A stretch of 19,740 bases of DNA from an uncultured Oscillospiraceae bacterium (GTDB lineage Bacteria; Bacillota; Clostridia; Oscillospirales; Acutalibacteraceae), in assembly GCA_900556765.1 (NCBI GenBank), contig USQH01000014.1, forward strand, positions 1 to 19,740. The letters are read 5' to 3'. The notes below the pieces were generated by a model, which was not told the origin of the DNA, did no database searches, and saw only the letters and a program-made list of their open reading frames with translations. The position numbers and the translations under genes were made by a program. This document shows positions 6,870-13,864 of the stretch, piece by piece (position 1 is the first letter of the stretch; the number at the start of each line of letters is the position of its first letter).

Positions 6870-7751
6870 ATGGATTGGATACAAGGGATACAACGGGCGA
6901 TTGATTATGTTGAAGCAAACATAACCGAAGAAATCGATTTTGAAGAAGCGGCAAGGAGGGCCTATTCCTCTCCCTTTCATTTTCAAAGAGTATTCAGCAT
7001 TTTGTGCGGTCTTTCGCTCGGCGATTATATTCGTATGCGCAGACTCTCTCTTGCAGGCGAAGAACTGTCCAAAGGGGACGCAAAAATCATTGATATAGCG
7101 CTGAAATACGGATACGATACGCCGGAGAGTTTTTCCCGTGCCTTTACACGATTTCACGGCATTGCACCGAGCGAAGCAAAGCACAGCGGCAATGTCAAGA
7201 TTTTTACTCCTCTGTCTGTAAAATTAACCTTATCAGGAGGCAGTAAAATGGATTACAGAATTGAAAAAAGAGAGGCATTTCAGGTTGTTTGCAAAAGGAA
7301 AAAAGTCGGCAAACCGCAGTCAGCAAATGCCACGCAGGACATTACGGCAATGTGGCAGGAGTACGGTGCAGACGGAACGATGGGAAAACTGATTGCCTGT
7401 ATGCCGAAAAATCCGGTTATGAAAGGCTTGCTTGGCATTTGCTTTTCCTCGGAGCTTGACGCAAAACAGTTTCCATACGGCATCGGCGTTGAGTACGACG
7501 GCAGAAAAATCGACGACGATTTAGAGGTTGTCACCATTCCGGCAAACACCTATGCGGTGTTTACAAGCAAGGGTAAAATGCCCGACGCTTTTATTGATAC
7601 CTATCATAGAATCGTTACGGAGTTTTTCCCGCAAAGCGCGCAGTATGAATACGCCGAGAATGTTGAGTTTGAGGTCTATTCGTCGGCAGATACATCGGAC
7701 CCCAATTATCATTGCGAAATTTGGATTGCAGTGAACGAAAAAGCAGAATGA
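6870..7751 (+). CDS. AraC-family regulator with GyrI-like effector-binding domain
   Basis: A 293-residue regulator in two parts. Residues ~5-108 are an AraC/XylS DNA-binding domain with two helix-turn-helix motifs: DFEEAARRAYSSPFHFQRVF and KIIDIALKYGYDTPESFSRAF, followed by HGIAPSEAK. Residues ~125-292 match the GyrI/Rob/BltR-type effector-binding fold, beginning KMDYRIEKREAFQVVCKRKK and ending YHCEIWIAVNEK. This architecture, with the DNA-binding domain first, is usual for multidrug-sensing regulators of Clostridia. The start is set by AAAGGGAG (6855-6862). A terminator-like hairpin follows 57 bases after the stop. It probably controls its own unit, including the VOC gene 130 bases upstream. 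The ligand is unknown. Confidence 0.9.
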   Translation: MDWIQGIQRAIDYVEANITEEIDFEEAARRAYSSPFHFQRVFSILCGLSLGDYIRMRRLSLAGEELSKGDAKIIDIALKYGYDTPESFSRAFTRFHGIAPSEAKHSGNVKIFTPLSVKLTLSGGSKMDYRIEKREAFQVVCKRKKVGKPQSANATQDITAMWQEYGADGTMGKLIACMPKNPVMKGLLGICFSSELDAKQFPYGIGVEYDGRKIDDDLEVVTIPANTYAVFTSKGKMPDAFIDTYHRIVTEFFPQSAQYEYAENVEFEVYSSADTSDPNYHCEIWIAVNEKAE

Positions 7752-7807
7752 CAAAATTAAAAACAACAGAATAGTCGTTTGTTGCGCAAGATCGCATATA
7801 TGAAATG

Positions 7808-7844
7808 AATCCCCGTGCCTCTTAACGAGGAACGGGGATTTTGT
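7808..7844 (+). terminator. Hairpin of intergenic unit 4
   Basis: AATCCCCGT..CCTC pairs with GAGG..ACGGGGATT around TTAAC, followed by TTG. Same type and position as units 1-3. Confidence 0.75.
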
Positions 7845-7847
7845 ACG

Positions 7848-7876
7848 TTAAAAAATATGAGTAAATTTGGTATACT
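7848..7876 (+). promoter_or_regulatory. Promoter of intergenic unit 4
   Basis: TTAAAA (7848-7853) and TATACT (7871-7876) are again 17 bases apart, after the shared GGGGATTTTGTACGTT lead. It now drives only a decayed gene. Confidence 0.6.
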
Positions 7877-7981
7877 TGTAATATAAGTTTGTAAATTTAT
7901 GGGAATTTGTTCTGTTGCGCACAAATTACAGCTTAAAGTCTTTTCAATGTAAAACAAAAACTATTTGAAACTAAAGTTTTA

Positions 7982-8363
7982 AATATGCTTACTCCAAGCG
8001 TCTACGCTCCAATTCACAAACGCTCAAAATGCAGGGCGAAAATTTGCAACGGACGAAAATATAAAAGCGTATGTCTGCAAAATATGCGGCAAATATTCGG
8101 CGAGGGTGCAAATGTTGCACTTAAAAATGTGCCCCTTGATTCCGTGAACATTTCCGGCAACGAAAATACTGTCGGTTTTTCCGATTGTCGAATCGGCATC
8201 CGTGCAAACGGAAGATTTAGAGGGCAAAGCAGATGATTTGGAATGTCGTATAAAAGATATAAAATGTGCGGCACTGGATACAAAAGCAATTTTAGATGAA
8301 GTGCAGGCGCACTTTGAACTCTCAACCGAAATTAAAAGCTTAAAAGCCGAAAGCGAGGAATAA
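7982..8363 (+). pseudogene. Decayed gene with C2HC-type zinc-finger motif
   Basis: The frame running 7982-8363 is interrupted only by TGA at 8145-8147 and has no ATG. Before the stop it encodes a finger-like string (VCKICGKYSARVQMLHLKMC; spacing C-x2-C-x10-H-x3-C). After the stop it encodes a strongly helical, charged tail (DLEGKADDLECRIKDI and onward to KSLKAESEE). An overlapping 83-residue frame with an ATG at 7985 looks like a shadow, lacking these features. It sits behind intergenic unit 4 as a fourth cargo would. The family is not recognised. The single stop could be a sequencing error, but the missing start argues for real decay. Confidence 0.4.
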
Positions 8364-8644
8364 AAATACGCGAACCGTTTCAGATTTTAGCCATACCGCA
8401 TAGATATATTAATAACGAGTTGCTCTTTTGAGTGTTTCGCCGTGCTCATTCTAAGCTTTCGCAATTTATAGTCAGCGGCAAGTTTGCAGAAAACATTAAT
8501 AAAACCGGCGGCAACAGCATGGCACATTTGTGTGTCGGGTAATTAAAATTTACTGCGTAGAATAAACACTTATGGATTAGGAGCGTTTTTTTAATTTTTA
8601 TACGATATGATTTACATTATACGAATTATAAAGACATAAAACAA
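8364..8644. other. Gene-poor stretch with a short coding-like fragment
   Basis: No full gene. A 36-codon frame from GTG 8432 to TAA 8540-8542 reads FRRAHSKLSQFIVSGKFAEN then INKTGGNSMAHLCVG. It looks like a protein tail but has no ribosome binding site and no recognised family, so it is probably another remnant. Confidence 0.3.
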
Positions 8645-8677
8645 ACGGTGGGACGGAATAATATTCCGTCCCACCGT
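8645..8677 (-). terminator. Bidirectional hairpin, terminator of the XRE gene
   Basis: A perfect 15-pair stem (8645-8659 with 8663-8677) with a 3-base loop. On the minus strand it is followed by TTGTTTTATG and lies 52 bases past the stop of the gene at 8730-9329. Confidence 0.8.
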
Positions 8678-8729
8678 AAAATTTAATTATATAACTTGTT
8701 TTAAATACCAATGACAGATAACAAAGCCG

Positions 8730-9329
8730 CTATTTTTTGCGGCGGAACCGTATTCCCGAAAAGAGCAGGATCATTATTTGCAATGGTATGCCGAGTATAA
8801 GCAGCAGCCAAAAATTCTTGTGCAACACCAGAAACATAATGTAAACGGCAAGCAAAAGACTCCACGTGAGGATGGAGGCGTAAAGGTAATTCAGTTTGTT
8901 TTTCCACCAAATGGAGTTAAAAACAATAAGTACCACGCAGGACAGCGGTACAGCGTAAACGAAGGAAAGCCATGTTTCAAACGCAGTGCTGAGATTTGTG
9001 CTGACGAAAACTACGGTTGCCGCGAACCAAACCGCCATGACGCTAAGCAACGTTATCAGGACGTGATTACGCTTTTTGCGCGCGGAATATTCCTTTTTCG
9101 TCTGACGCTCGGCGGCATGCTCAGCGGTGATCAGGTAATCGACCGTTACGCCGAAAAGATCGGCTATCTCCTTAAGCGTGGTAACGCATGGGATCGCGTC
9201 GCCGCGCTCCCATTTTGAGACGGCTTTGTCCGAATAATTTAGCTTTTCGGCAAGCTGTGCCTGGGTCATATCGGTGCTTTTGCGAAGATCAATAATGTTT
9301 TTTGCTATTATCGGCTTCAGATCCTCCAT
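8730..9329 (-). CDS. XRE-family regulator with membrane-anchor domain
   Basis: A 199-residue protein. Residues ~8-66 form a Cro/CI-type helix-turn-helix: IIDLRKSTDMTQAQLAEKLN then YSDKAVSKWERGDAIPCVTTL and EIADLFGVTVDYLI, the full signature of the family. A short charged linker is followed by four membrane helices (about residues 86-108, 114-137, 142-163, 166-189) and a basic C-terminus (FRRKK). The start is ATG at 9329, preceded by GGGAGGTGA on the minus strand; longer in-frame starts upstream lack a ribosome binding site and run through the promoter repeats. Membrane-tethered XRE proteins of this kind are common in Firmicutes, and their signal is usually unknown. Autoregulation through the CATACAATTA repeats upstream is plausible. 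Confidence 0.88.
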   Translation of the reverse strand: MEDLKPIIAKNIIDLRKSTDMTQAQLAEKLNYSDKAVSKWERGDAIPCVTTLKEIADLFGVTVDYLITAEHAAERQTKKEYSARKKRNHVLITLLSVMAVWFAATVVFVSTNLSTAFETWLSFVYAVPLSCVVLIVFNSIWWKNKLNYLYASILTWSLLLAVYIMFLVLHKNFWLLLILGIPLQIMILLFSGIRFRRKK

Positions 9330-9350
9330 GCGGTCACCTCCCGTTATAAT

Positions 9351-9415
9351 TAATTGTATGTAAGCACAATGTGACTGATTGTATGAAAGTGTAATATGCT
9401 CGTAATAATTGTATG
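9351..9415 (-). promoter_or_regulatory. Promoter region with three repeated operator-like boxes
   Basis: Three direct copies of a 10-base box (minus strand CATACAATTA/CATACAATCA) lie at 9351-9360, 9376-9385 and 9406-9415, starting 25 and 30 bases apart. The box contains a -10-like TACAAT. The copies sit immediately upstream of the ribosome binding site of the XRE gene, so they could be operators for its product. Confidence 0.5.
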
Positions 9416-10370
9416 CATACGCATCGTCTTTAGTTGCGATAATACCCCGCAAAACCGCAAAATGTGTCGATATGCGCACGCTGTGCTGAAACGCATGTGA
9501 TGTGCTGATATGCGAGCTATTCAGATATGTCTACACTGTGGGCAATCGGCAAATCCGTATCACCCTGTAACGCATCATGTGCCGCCACAGCATTGCACAA
9601 AAAAATCGGGCAAAAGCGCCGCGCCAAATCATTGCGGCATTAAACCATCGCGACGAAACATTGCACAAAAAATTGCGCCGAAGCATTGTATCAATTATTA
9701 TAACACACACTCGATGAATATGCAACAGGACGTTTTTGCCGTTTCTCTCCGTGGTAGAGTCACTGCAATGAGCAACTTTGTCGATTTGCACAATTGCAAG
9801 AAAATGCAGTAAAATCAACCGCTCCGAGCAATTCTACTGTCAAGAGAGTTGCCAAAATTCGACTCTACTGCTCGATTTTTAAGGTTAGAGCGCGTTGCGC
9901 AAGCCGTAGGGTGACAAACAGCAGCACCGTGATTATTATATTAGTAGAGCAAATCAAATGCGCCCGTAAATTAAATGCATGTGCGCCCGCGAATCATGCG
10001 AAACTGTGCATGGATTTGCACAAAGAGCTGCGTCGAACGCGGCAAAAATCATTCCGTCAGCTACGTCACGACTTGCACGCAGGCGACATGAGGGCTTGCG
10101 GTTCATTTCGTTCGGTATGCGGCGCGACGAGAATAAACGCGACGAGAATAAATTTGTAAGCCGCGGTCAAGAATACGACCGTACAGACAGCATATCGAAT
10201 CAAAAAACTCCTCAATCCAATAACGCCGCATTGCGAAACCGTGGAATTGCAAAACAGATACATATAGGGGCAGTAAAAAATCCGGAAAATAAAGTGCAAC
10301 GGACAGTAAAAGTACAACGGAGGATTAAATTTAACTCGTTTTCAGCGATTGAAATACAAGGTGATGTGCC
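9416..10370. other. ~950-base gene-poor stretch
   Basis: Open frames here are Arg/His/Asn/Cys-rich and overlap each other, without ribosome binding sites or domains, so I call no gene. Visible structure: a repeated CATTGCACAAAAAA at 9591-9604 and 9659-9672, and a 15-base exact tandem duplication at 10123-10152. No tRNA or obvious structured RNA was recognised. It might be decayed DNA or a long untranslated leader for the gene at 10371. Confidence 0.45.
10123..10152. repeat. 15-base exact tandem duplication
   Basis: CGCGACGAGAATAAA occurs twice back to back (10123-10137 and 10138-10152). Confidence 0.9.
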
Positions 10371-11048
10371 ATGAAAAGTCTAAAAATATTCGGTGATTCG
10401 ATACTGCGCGGGGTCATTTATTCATCCGAACAGCAAAAATACAAGCTGTGCGACGATTGCAAATTCAAGTCGCTGGCATCATACGATGTTGACGCGCACA
10501 ATTACGCGAAAATGGGATTGACCATTGACGGCGGACTGAACGCTTTGCACAGCAAGCTGGACGACTGCGATGAAAACACGACCGTGCTGCTTGAATTCGG
10601 CGGCAACGACTGTGATTACAAATGGGCCGATGTCTCCGCCGATCCGGAGGGCAGCTTTGTTCCCAACACTCCGGCGGACGCCTTTGTTGAAAAATACAGC
10701 GACGCTATTGAATTTGCCCGATCGCGCGGCGCGACTGTGGCGGTAGCAAATCTGGTTCCGATCGACCCGGTCAAGTACATGAAATGGATTTCGCGCGGAC
10801 TAAACTACGATAACATTATGCACTGGCTCGGCGATGTGACCATGCTTTCGCGCTGGCAGGAATATTACAGCCGTCTGACCGAGCAGATTGCGGCAATGAC
10901 CGGTTGTCGCCTGCTTGATTTGCGAAATGCATTTTTACTCGATCACGGTTTCAGCGACCTGCTGTGTGCCGACGGGGTACACCCGACACAGCGCGGTCAT
11001 AACATTATCAAGGAAAGGATTACTGCATTTATGCAGGGTGCTAACTAA
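10371..11048 (+). CDS. SGNH/GDSL-type hydrolase
   Basis: A 225-residue esterase/lipase-type hydrolase of the SGNH fold. Block I is KIFGDSIL with nucleophile Ser10. Block III is LLEFGGNDCDY with Asn79 of the oxyanion hole. Block V is DGVHPTQRG with Asp201 and His204 of the catalytic triad. No signal peptide is present, so it should act in the cytosol on an acyl ester, perhaps of a lipid, sugar or nucleoside; the substrate is not predictable. The ribosome binding site AAGGTGAT precedes ATG 10371. Its stop overlaps the ATG of the DegV gene (TAATG), so the two are translationally coupled, suggesting joint work on fatty acyl compounds. The GC content is higher than in the cassette array upstream. 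Confidence 0.9.
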   Translation: MKSLKIFGDSILRGVIYSSEQQKYKLCDDCKFKSLASYDVDAHNYAKMGLTIDGGLNALHSKLDDCDENTTVLLEFGGNDCDYKWADVSADPEGSFVPNTPADAFVEKYSDAIEFARSRGATVAVANLVPIDPVKYMKWISRGLNYDNIMHWLGDVTMLSRWQEYYSRLTEQIAAMTGCRLLDLRNAFLLDHGFSDLLCADGVHPTQRGHNIIKERITAFMQGAN

Positions 11049-11920
11049 TGAACGAATACGCAATTATTACCGACTCCGCCTGTGATCTGCCAGCTCAGCT
11101 TGTTGACGAACTGGACATTTCGGTCGTTCCGCTTACGCTGACGGTCGACGGCAAGTCGTATAAAAACTATCCCGACGGACGGGAGATCGGTTTTCACGAG
11201 TTTTATGAAATGCTGCGCGCCGGAGCAAAAGCAAGCACCTCCGCCGCCAATATCGACGCGTTCATCGAGCTGTTTGAGCAGTTTGCCGCCGATGGCAAGG
11301 ATGTTTTGTATTTGGGCTTTTCGTCGGCGCTCAGCGGCACGTTTAATGCCGCGAAAATAGCCGCGGAGGATGTGTCGGAGCGCTACCCCGATCACAAGTT
11401 TTACACGGTTGATACGCTGTGCGCTTCGCTCGGTCAAGGCTTGATGGTCTACTATGCGGCAAAAGAACGCGAAAAGGGACGCTCCATTGACGAGGTGCGC
11501 GACTATGTTGAGCAGAACAAGCTGCATTTGTGCCACCTGTTCACGGTCAGCGATCTGCATTTTCTGCACCGCGGCGGCCGCGTATCAAAGACGACGGCGG
11601 TAATCGGCGGCGCGCTCGGCATGAAGCCGCTGATGCACACCGACAATTACGGCAGACTGGAGAAAACAGGCGTTATCCGCGGCAGAAAACAGTCGATAAT
11701 TGCGCTTGCCGACCGCATGAAGCAGGTTATAACCGATCCGGAGGGTCAAACCGTGTTTATTTGTCAGGGCGACTGTAAAGAGGACGCCGATTTCCTTGCC
11801 GACGCGATACGCGAGCGCTTGCCGGTCGGCGAGATAATGATAAATTACACCGGGCCGGTCATCGGCGCACACTCGGGTCCCGGCACACTGGCAGTCTTCT
11901 TCATGGGTACCGAGCGGTAA
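11048..11920 (+). CDS. DegV-family fatty-acid-binding protein
   Basis: A 290-residue DegV/FakB-type protein, the family that binds a fatty acid and presents it to the kinase FakA for phosphorylation and entry into phospholipid synthesis. Family motifs run throughout: ITDSACDLPAQLVDE (7-21), STSAANIDAF around residue 60, LGFSSALSGTFNAAKIA (about 88-104), HRGGRVSKTTAVIGG (about 175-190), and IGAHSGPGTLAVFFMG at the C-terminus. Length is normal (280-290). The start ATG 11048 overlaps the previous stop by one base, with AGGGTG ten bases upstream. Pairing with an SGNH hydrolase in one operon suggests release and capture of acyl chains. No FakA is in the window. Confidence 0.92.
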   Translation: MNEYAIITDSACDLPAQLVDELDISVVPLTLTVDGKSYKNYPDGREIGFHEFYEMLRAGAKASTSAANIDAFIELFEQFAADGKDVLYLGFSSALSGTFNAAKIAAEDVSERYPDHKFYTVDTLCASLGQGLMVYYAAKEREKGRSIDEVRDYVEQNKLHLCHLFTVSDLHFLHRGGRVSKTTAVIGGALGMKPLMHTDNYGRLEKTGVIRGRKQSIIALADRMKQVITDPEGQTVFICQGDCKEDADFLADAIRERLPVGEIMINYTGPVIGAHSGPGTLAVFFMGTER

Positions 11921-11980
11921 CAAAACAGCCGAAGTTCATATGCGGTTTCATTTCCGCAAATGCTGTTGTTTGGAAAAAAT

Positions 11981-12019
11981 AAAAAGGAACGGATTCAAAG
12001 CTTGATCCGTTCCTTTTTT
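11981..12019 (+). terminator. Rho-independent terminator after degV
   Basis: GGAACGGATTCAA pairs with TTGATCCGTTCC (one bulged T), followed by six T residues at 12014-12019. The A tract on the left side makes it potentially bidirectional. A smaller GCGG/CCGC hairpin lies at 11942-11957. Confidence 0.88.
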
Positions 12020-12141
12020 GCATTGGAAAAGCCGAACGACATTTGTACACATAAAAATCACTATCGCAGTAAATATAGATATTATGATTGTTGTTTGCAT
12101 GCGGTCAAAAAAGCCGTTGAAAAAACTGCGTGTAGGTTTAA

Positions 12142-12499
12142 ACTTTATGCCGAGCTGTGGCAATACCTTTCCGAACTGCTTGTGCGAGAAAACCGCAATT
12201 GCAGGCTAATTATACGTTGCGTATTTATTGGGAAAACTATCAGATCATTGCCGTAGATCTGTCACAGATCGGCAATGTGGGTGAACAGCCCTATCGGTAG
12301 CGGTTTTGTTTTGTGGATTCTTTAAATATGTTTAAAATCGCGGACAATGGATCGACCGCTATGCTGAGTCAATTTTCGGCATAATTATATTTAATGTTTG
12401 AAATGCTTTGGATGGTTCCGGCACGAGCCAACAGGTCATATAGGTTTCGTGCGCGAGACAGATGACGGATATGTTTATATGATTAAAGGTAACCTCTGA
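12142..12499 (+). pseudogene. Remnant of a CHAP-domain peptidoglycan hydrolase
   Basis: Two pieces of a CHAP (Cys/His amidohydrolase-peptidase) domain survive in different frames. At 12250-12297 the frame reads AVDLSQIGNVGEQPYR, matching the conserved ALSQVGNVGG.PYW-type opening of this domain. At 12407-12496, one frame over, it reads FGWFRHEPTGHIGFVRE then TDDGYVYMIKGNL, matching the catalytic-His strand (HVGIV..) and the final V.EGN strand. Between them lie stops at 12298 and 12382 and less space than usual, and no recognisable catalytic Cys block is left, so a deletion plus frameshift has destroyed the gene. Intact relatives are lysins of phages and conjugative transposons, so this suggests an old mobile element here. 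There is no functional start. Confidence 0.55.
12246..12277 (+). repeat. Imperfect hairpin inside the CHAP remnant
   Basis: CATTGCC pairs with GGCAATG and GATCTG with CAGATC (GTA bulge, loop TCA). No T tract follows, so it is not a typical terminator. Confidence 0.5.
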
Positions 12500-12713
12500 G
12501 ATAACTGCACAGCTCTAAACAGTCCGGTAAGAGAATATCAAACTTTTGGCTTTGGGGTTATGAAACCATTAAATAAGCCGCCACAAAATAGTCCTGTATA
12601 AAAAACTAAAATTTAAAGGTCTGTATTTTCCGACCGAAACCATACAGCCGTTACATGTCAGTAATGTACAGAGTATGTATAAAAATATATTTTAAATATT
12701 TTATATAAACCTA

Positions 12714-12742
12714 TTGACAATAAAAATTACTGTCTTTATAAT
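12714..12742 (+). promoter_or_regulatory. Consensus promoter of the TetR/KTR operon
   Basis: Perfect TTGACA (12714-12719) and TATAAT (12737-12742) with a 17-base spacer, in AT-rich surroundings. Confidence 0.9.
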
Positions 12743-12745
12743 AAT

Positions 12746-12764
12746 ACTAACGAATATTAGTTAG
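12746..12764 (+). promoter_or_regulatory. Probable TetR operator
   Basis: ACTAA-N6-TTAGT is a palindrome at 12746-12761, continuing as a second TTAG to 12764. It begins 4 bases after the -10 box and ends 10 bases before the regulator's ATG, so binding would block the promoter and leader. It is the natural site for autorepression by the adjacent TetR protein. Confidence 0.65.
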
Positions 12765-12774
12765 CAGAGGTCGT

Positions 12775-13413
12775 ATGAAACAGGAAGACACAAAGCAGAA
12801 AATTCTTGAAAAGGCGCTGGAGCTGTTTTCATCCTATGGATATGATTCGGTCAGTGTGGGAGAAATCGCAAAAGCTGTGGGCATTAAAGCACCATCGCTC
12901 TACAATCACTATCCCAGCAAGCAATCCATTTTCGACGCAATCGTGGAAGCTACGGCTGCGCAATATGAAAAAGATACCGGAAAAATTGATATTCATGTGC
13001 AGAATTCGGCGCAGGATATTCCGGTATTCACAGATATCACGGAGGATGCACTGATTGAAAAAGTGTATCAGATTTTCAATTACTCTCTCCACAACGAGAC
13101 AATCAGCCGTTTTCGCCGAATGATGACCATCGAGCAGTTTCGCTCCCCAAAACTTGCGGAATTATATTCAAAACGATATGTGGATCGTGTGGTTGCCTAT
13201 CACGCGGGCATTTTTCACAGTCTTATCGCCGCCGGTGAAATTCGGAACGAAGACCCAAATACGCTTGCACTTATGTATGTTGCTCCGGTCATTACGCTGA
13301 TCGGAATCTGCGACCGTCAGCCGGAGAAAGAGGCGGCATGCCTTGAAAAGCTGGATGCTCATGTACGGCTTTTCTTTCGTACCTTTCATGCAGAAAGAAG
13401 CAATGGCAAATGA
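12775..13413 (+). CDS. TetR/AcrR-family transcriptional regulator
   Basis: A 212-residue TetR-family repressor. The N-terminal DNA-binding domain is textbook: TKQKILEKALELFSSYGYDS, then VSVGEIAKAVGIKAPSLYNHY and PSKQSIFDAIVE (about residues 6-58). The C-terminal ligand domain is helical with a short insert after residue 65. The start ATG 12775 has AGAGG 5-9 bases upstream. A near-perfect promoter and a palindrome lie directly before it, supporting strong, autoregulated expression. Its stop overlaps the ATG of a cysteine-rich KTR gene. The TetR-KTR pair is a recurrent passenger of Clostridia conjugative transposons, in keeping with the CHAP remnant upstream. Its ligand is unknown. Confidence 0.92.
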   Translation: MKQEDTKQKILEKALELFSSYGYDSVSVGEIAKAVGIKAPSLYNHYPSKQSIFDAIVEATAAQYEKDTGKIDIHVQNSAQDIPVFTDITEDALIEKVYQIFNYSLHNETISRFRRMMTIEQFRSPKLAELYSKRYVDRVVAYHAGIFHSLIAAGEIRNEDPNTLALMYVAPVITLIGICDRQPEKEAACLEKLDAHVRLFFRTFHAERSNGK

Positions 13414-13604
13414 ATGAAACAGAAGAAAAATGGATTCTGTGCCCTGTATGCGGCGCAAAAACGCGGCTGCGTTTGCTTCAAAGGACCGTGCTTCGGGACT
13501 TTCCGCTGTTTTGCCCAAAATGCAAGCATGAAAGCATTATTAACGCGCAGAATTATCATGTAGAAAAAGTCTTTAATCAGCCGGACGCAAAGACGCAGTG
13601 CTGA
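13410..13604 (+). CDS. Cysteine-rich KTR domain protein
   Basis: A 64-residue protein of the cysteine-rich KTR family, named for the CPVCGAKTR motif (residues 11-19). Two CxxC pairs, Cys11/Cys14 and Cys35/Cys38, are arranged as a zinc ribbon (LCPVCGAKTR and FCPKCKHESIINA), and the typical PDAKTQ tail ends the protein. ATG 13410 overlaps the TGA of the TetR gene, so it is translated by coupling. The function of the family is not known; a zinc-bound nucleic-acid or protein contact is plausible. It is commonly found on conjugative transposons. A terminator hairpin begins inside its last codons. Confidence 0.9.
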   Translation: MNETEEKWILCPVCGAKTRLRLLQRTVLRDFPLFCPKCKHESIINAQNYHVEKVFNQPDAKTQC

Positions 13605-13637
13605 CCGCTAAAGCCGTGGTCATGCGCTGCATTTTTA
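13595..13637 (+). terminator. Terminator of the TetR/KTR operon
   Basis: GCAGTGC.TGACC pairs with GGTCA.GCGCTGC around GCTAAAGCC (13595-13630, imperfect), followed by ATTTTTATTT. The left arm overlaps the KTR stop codon. Confidence 0.65.
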
Positions 13638-13864
13638 TTTAAAAAGAAATTGTTTTAAATGAAAATCCATAAAAAACTGAAAGAGAAGTCAGACGAAGAA
13701 ACAGTCATTTTCGGATGCACAAAGATCGGGCCGCTGCTCCGTCCGAAAAATTTCGTGCTGCCTGATTTTTGATATTATACATATTTATAATCTGGTAACT
13801 GCGCTGAAATTTATTTGAACATAGCGGCAAAAACGCCTTAACTATACAAGGAGAAAACACAAAT
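13638..13864. other. Intergenic stretch with a possible 37-codon frame
   Basis: A frame from ATG 13659 to TGA 13770-13772 encodes a short basic peptide (MKIHKKLKEKSDEETVIFG and on to LRPKNFVLPDF). It lacks a clear ribosome binding site, so I do not call a gene. AT-rich sequence with a TATAAT-like string near 13787 probably includes the promoter of the lipoprotein gene; no confident -35 was found. Confidence 0.3.

Noticed and set aside
3227..7876. CRISPR array or integron attC sites as explanation of the repeated hairpins
   Set aside because: Repeats are few, hundreds of bases apart, contain promoters, and separate genes. There is no short regular spacer pattern, no integron integrase gene and no recognisable attC core sites.
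8145..8147. Recoded TGA (selenocysteine or alternative code) in the zinc-finger gene
   Set aside because: Other genes here use TGA as normal stop, no SECIS-like hairpin was evident after it, and the frame also lacks a start, so decay is simpler.
9510..10374. Overlapping plus-strand frames of 100-131 codons before the SGNH gene
   Set aside because: Unusual composition (Arg, His, Asn, Cys-rich), no ribosome binding sites, mutual overlap and no domain pattern.
11960..12256. 98-codon plus-strand frame starting inside the degV terminator region
   Set aside because: Its start lies upstream of a strong terminator, has no ribosome binding site, and overlaps the CHAP remnant in another frame.
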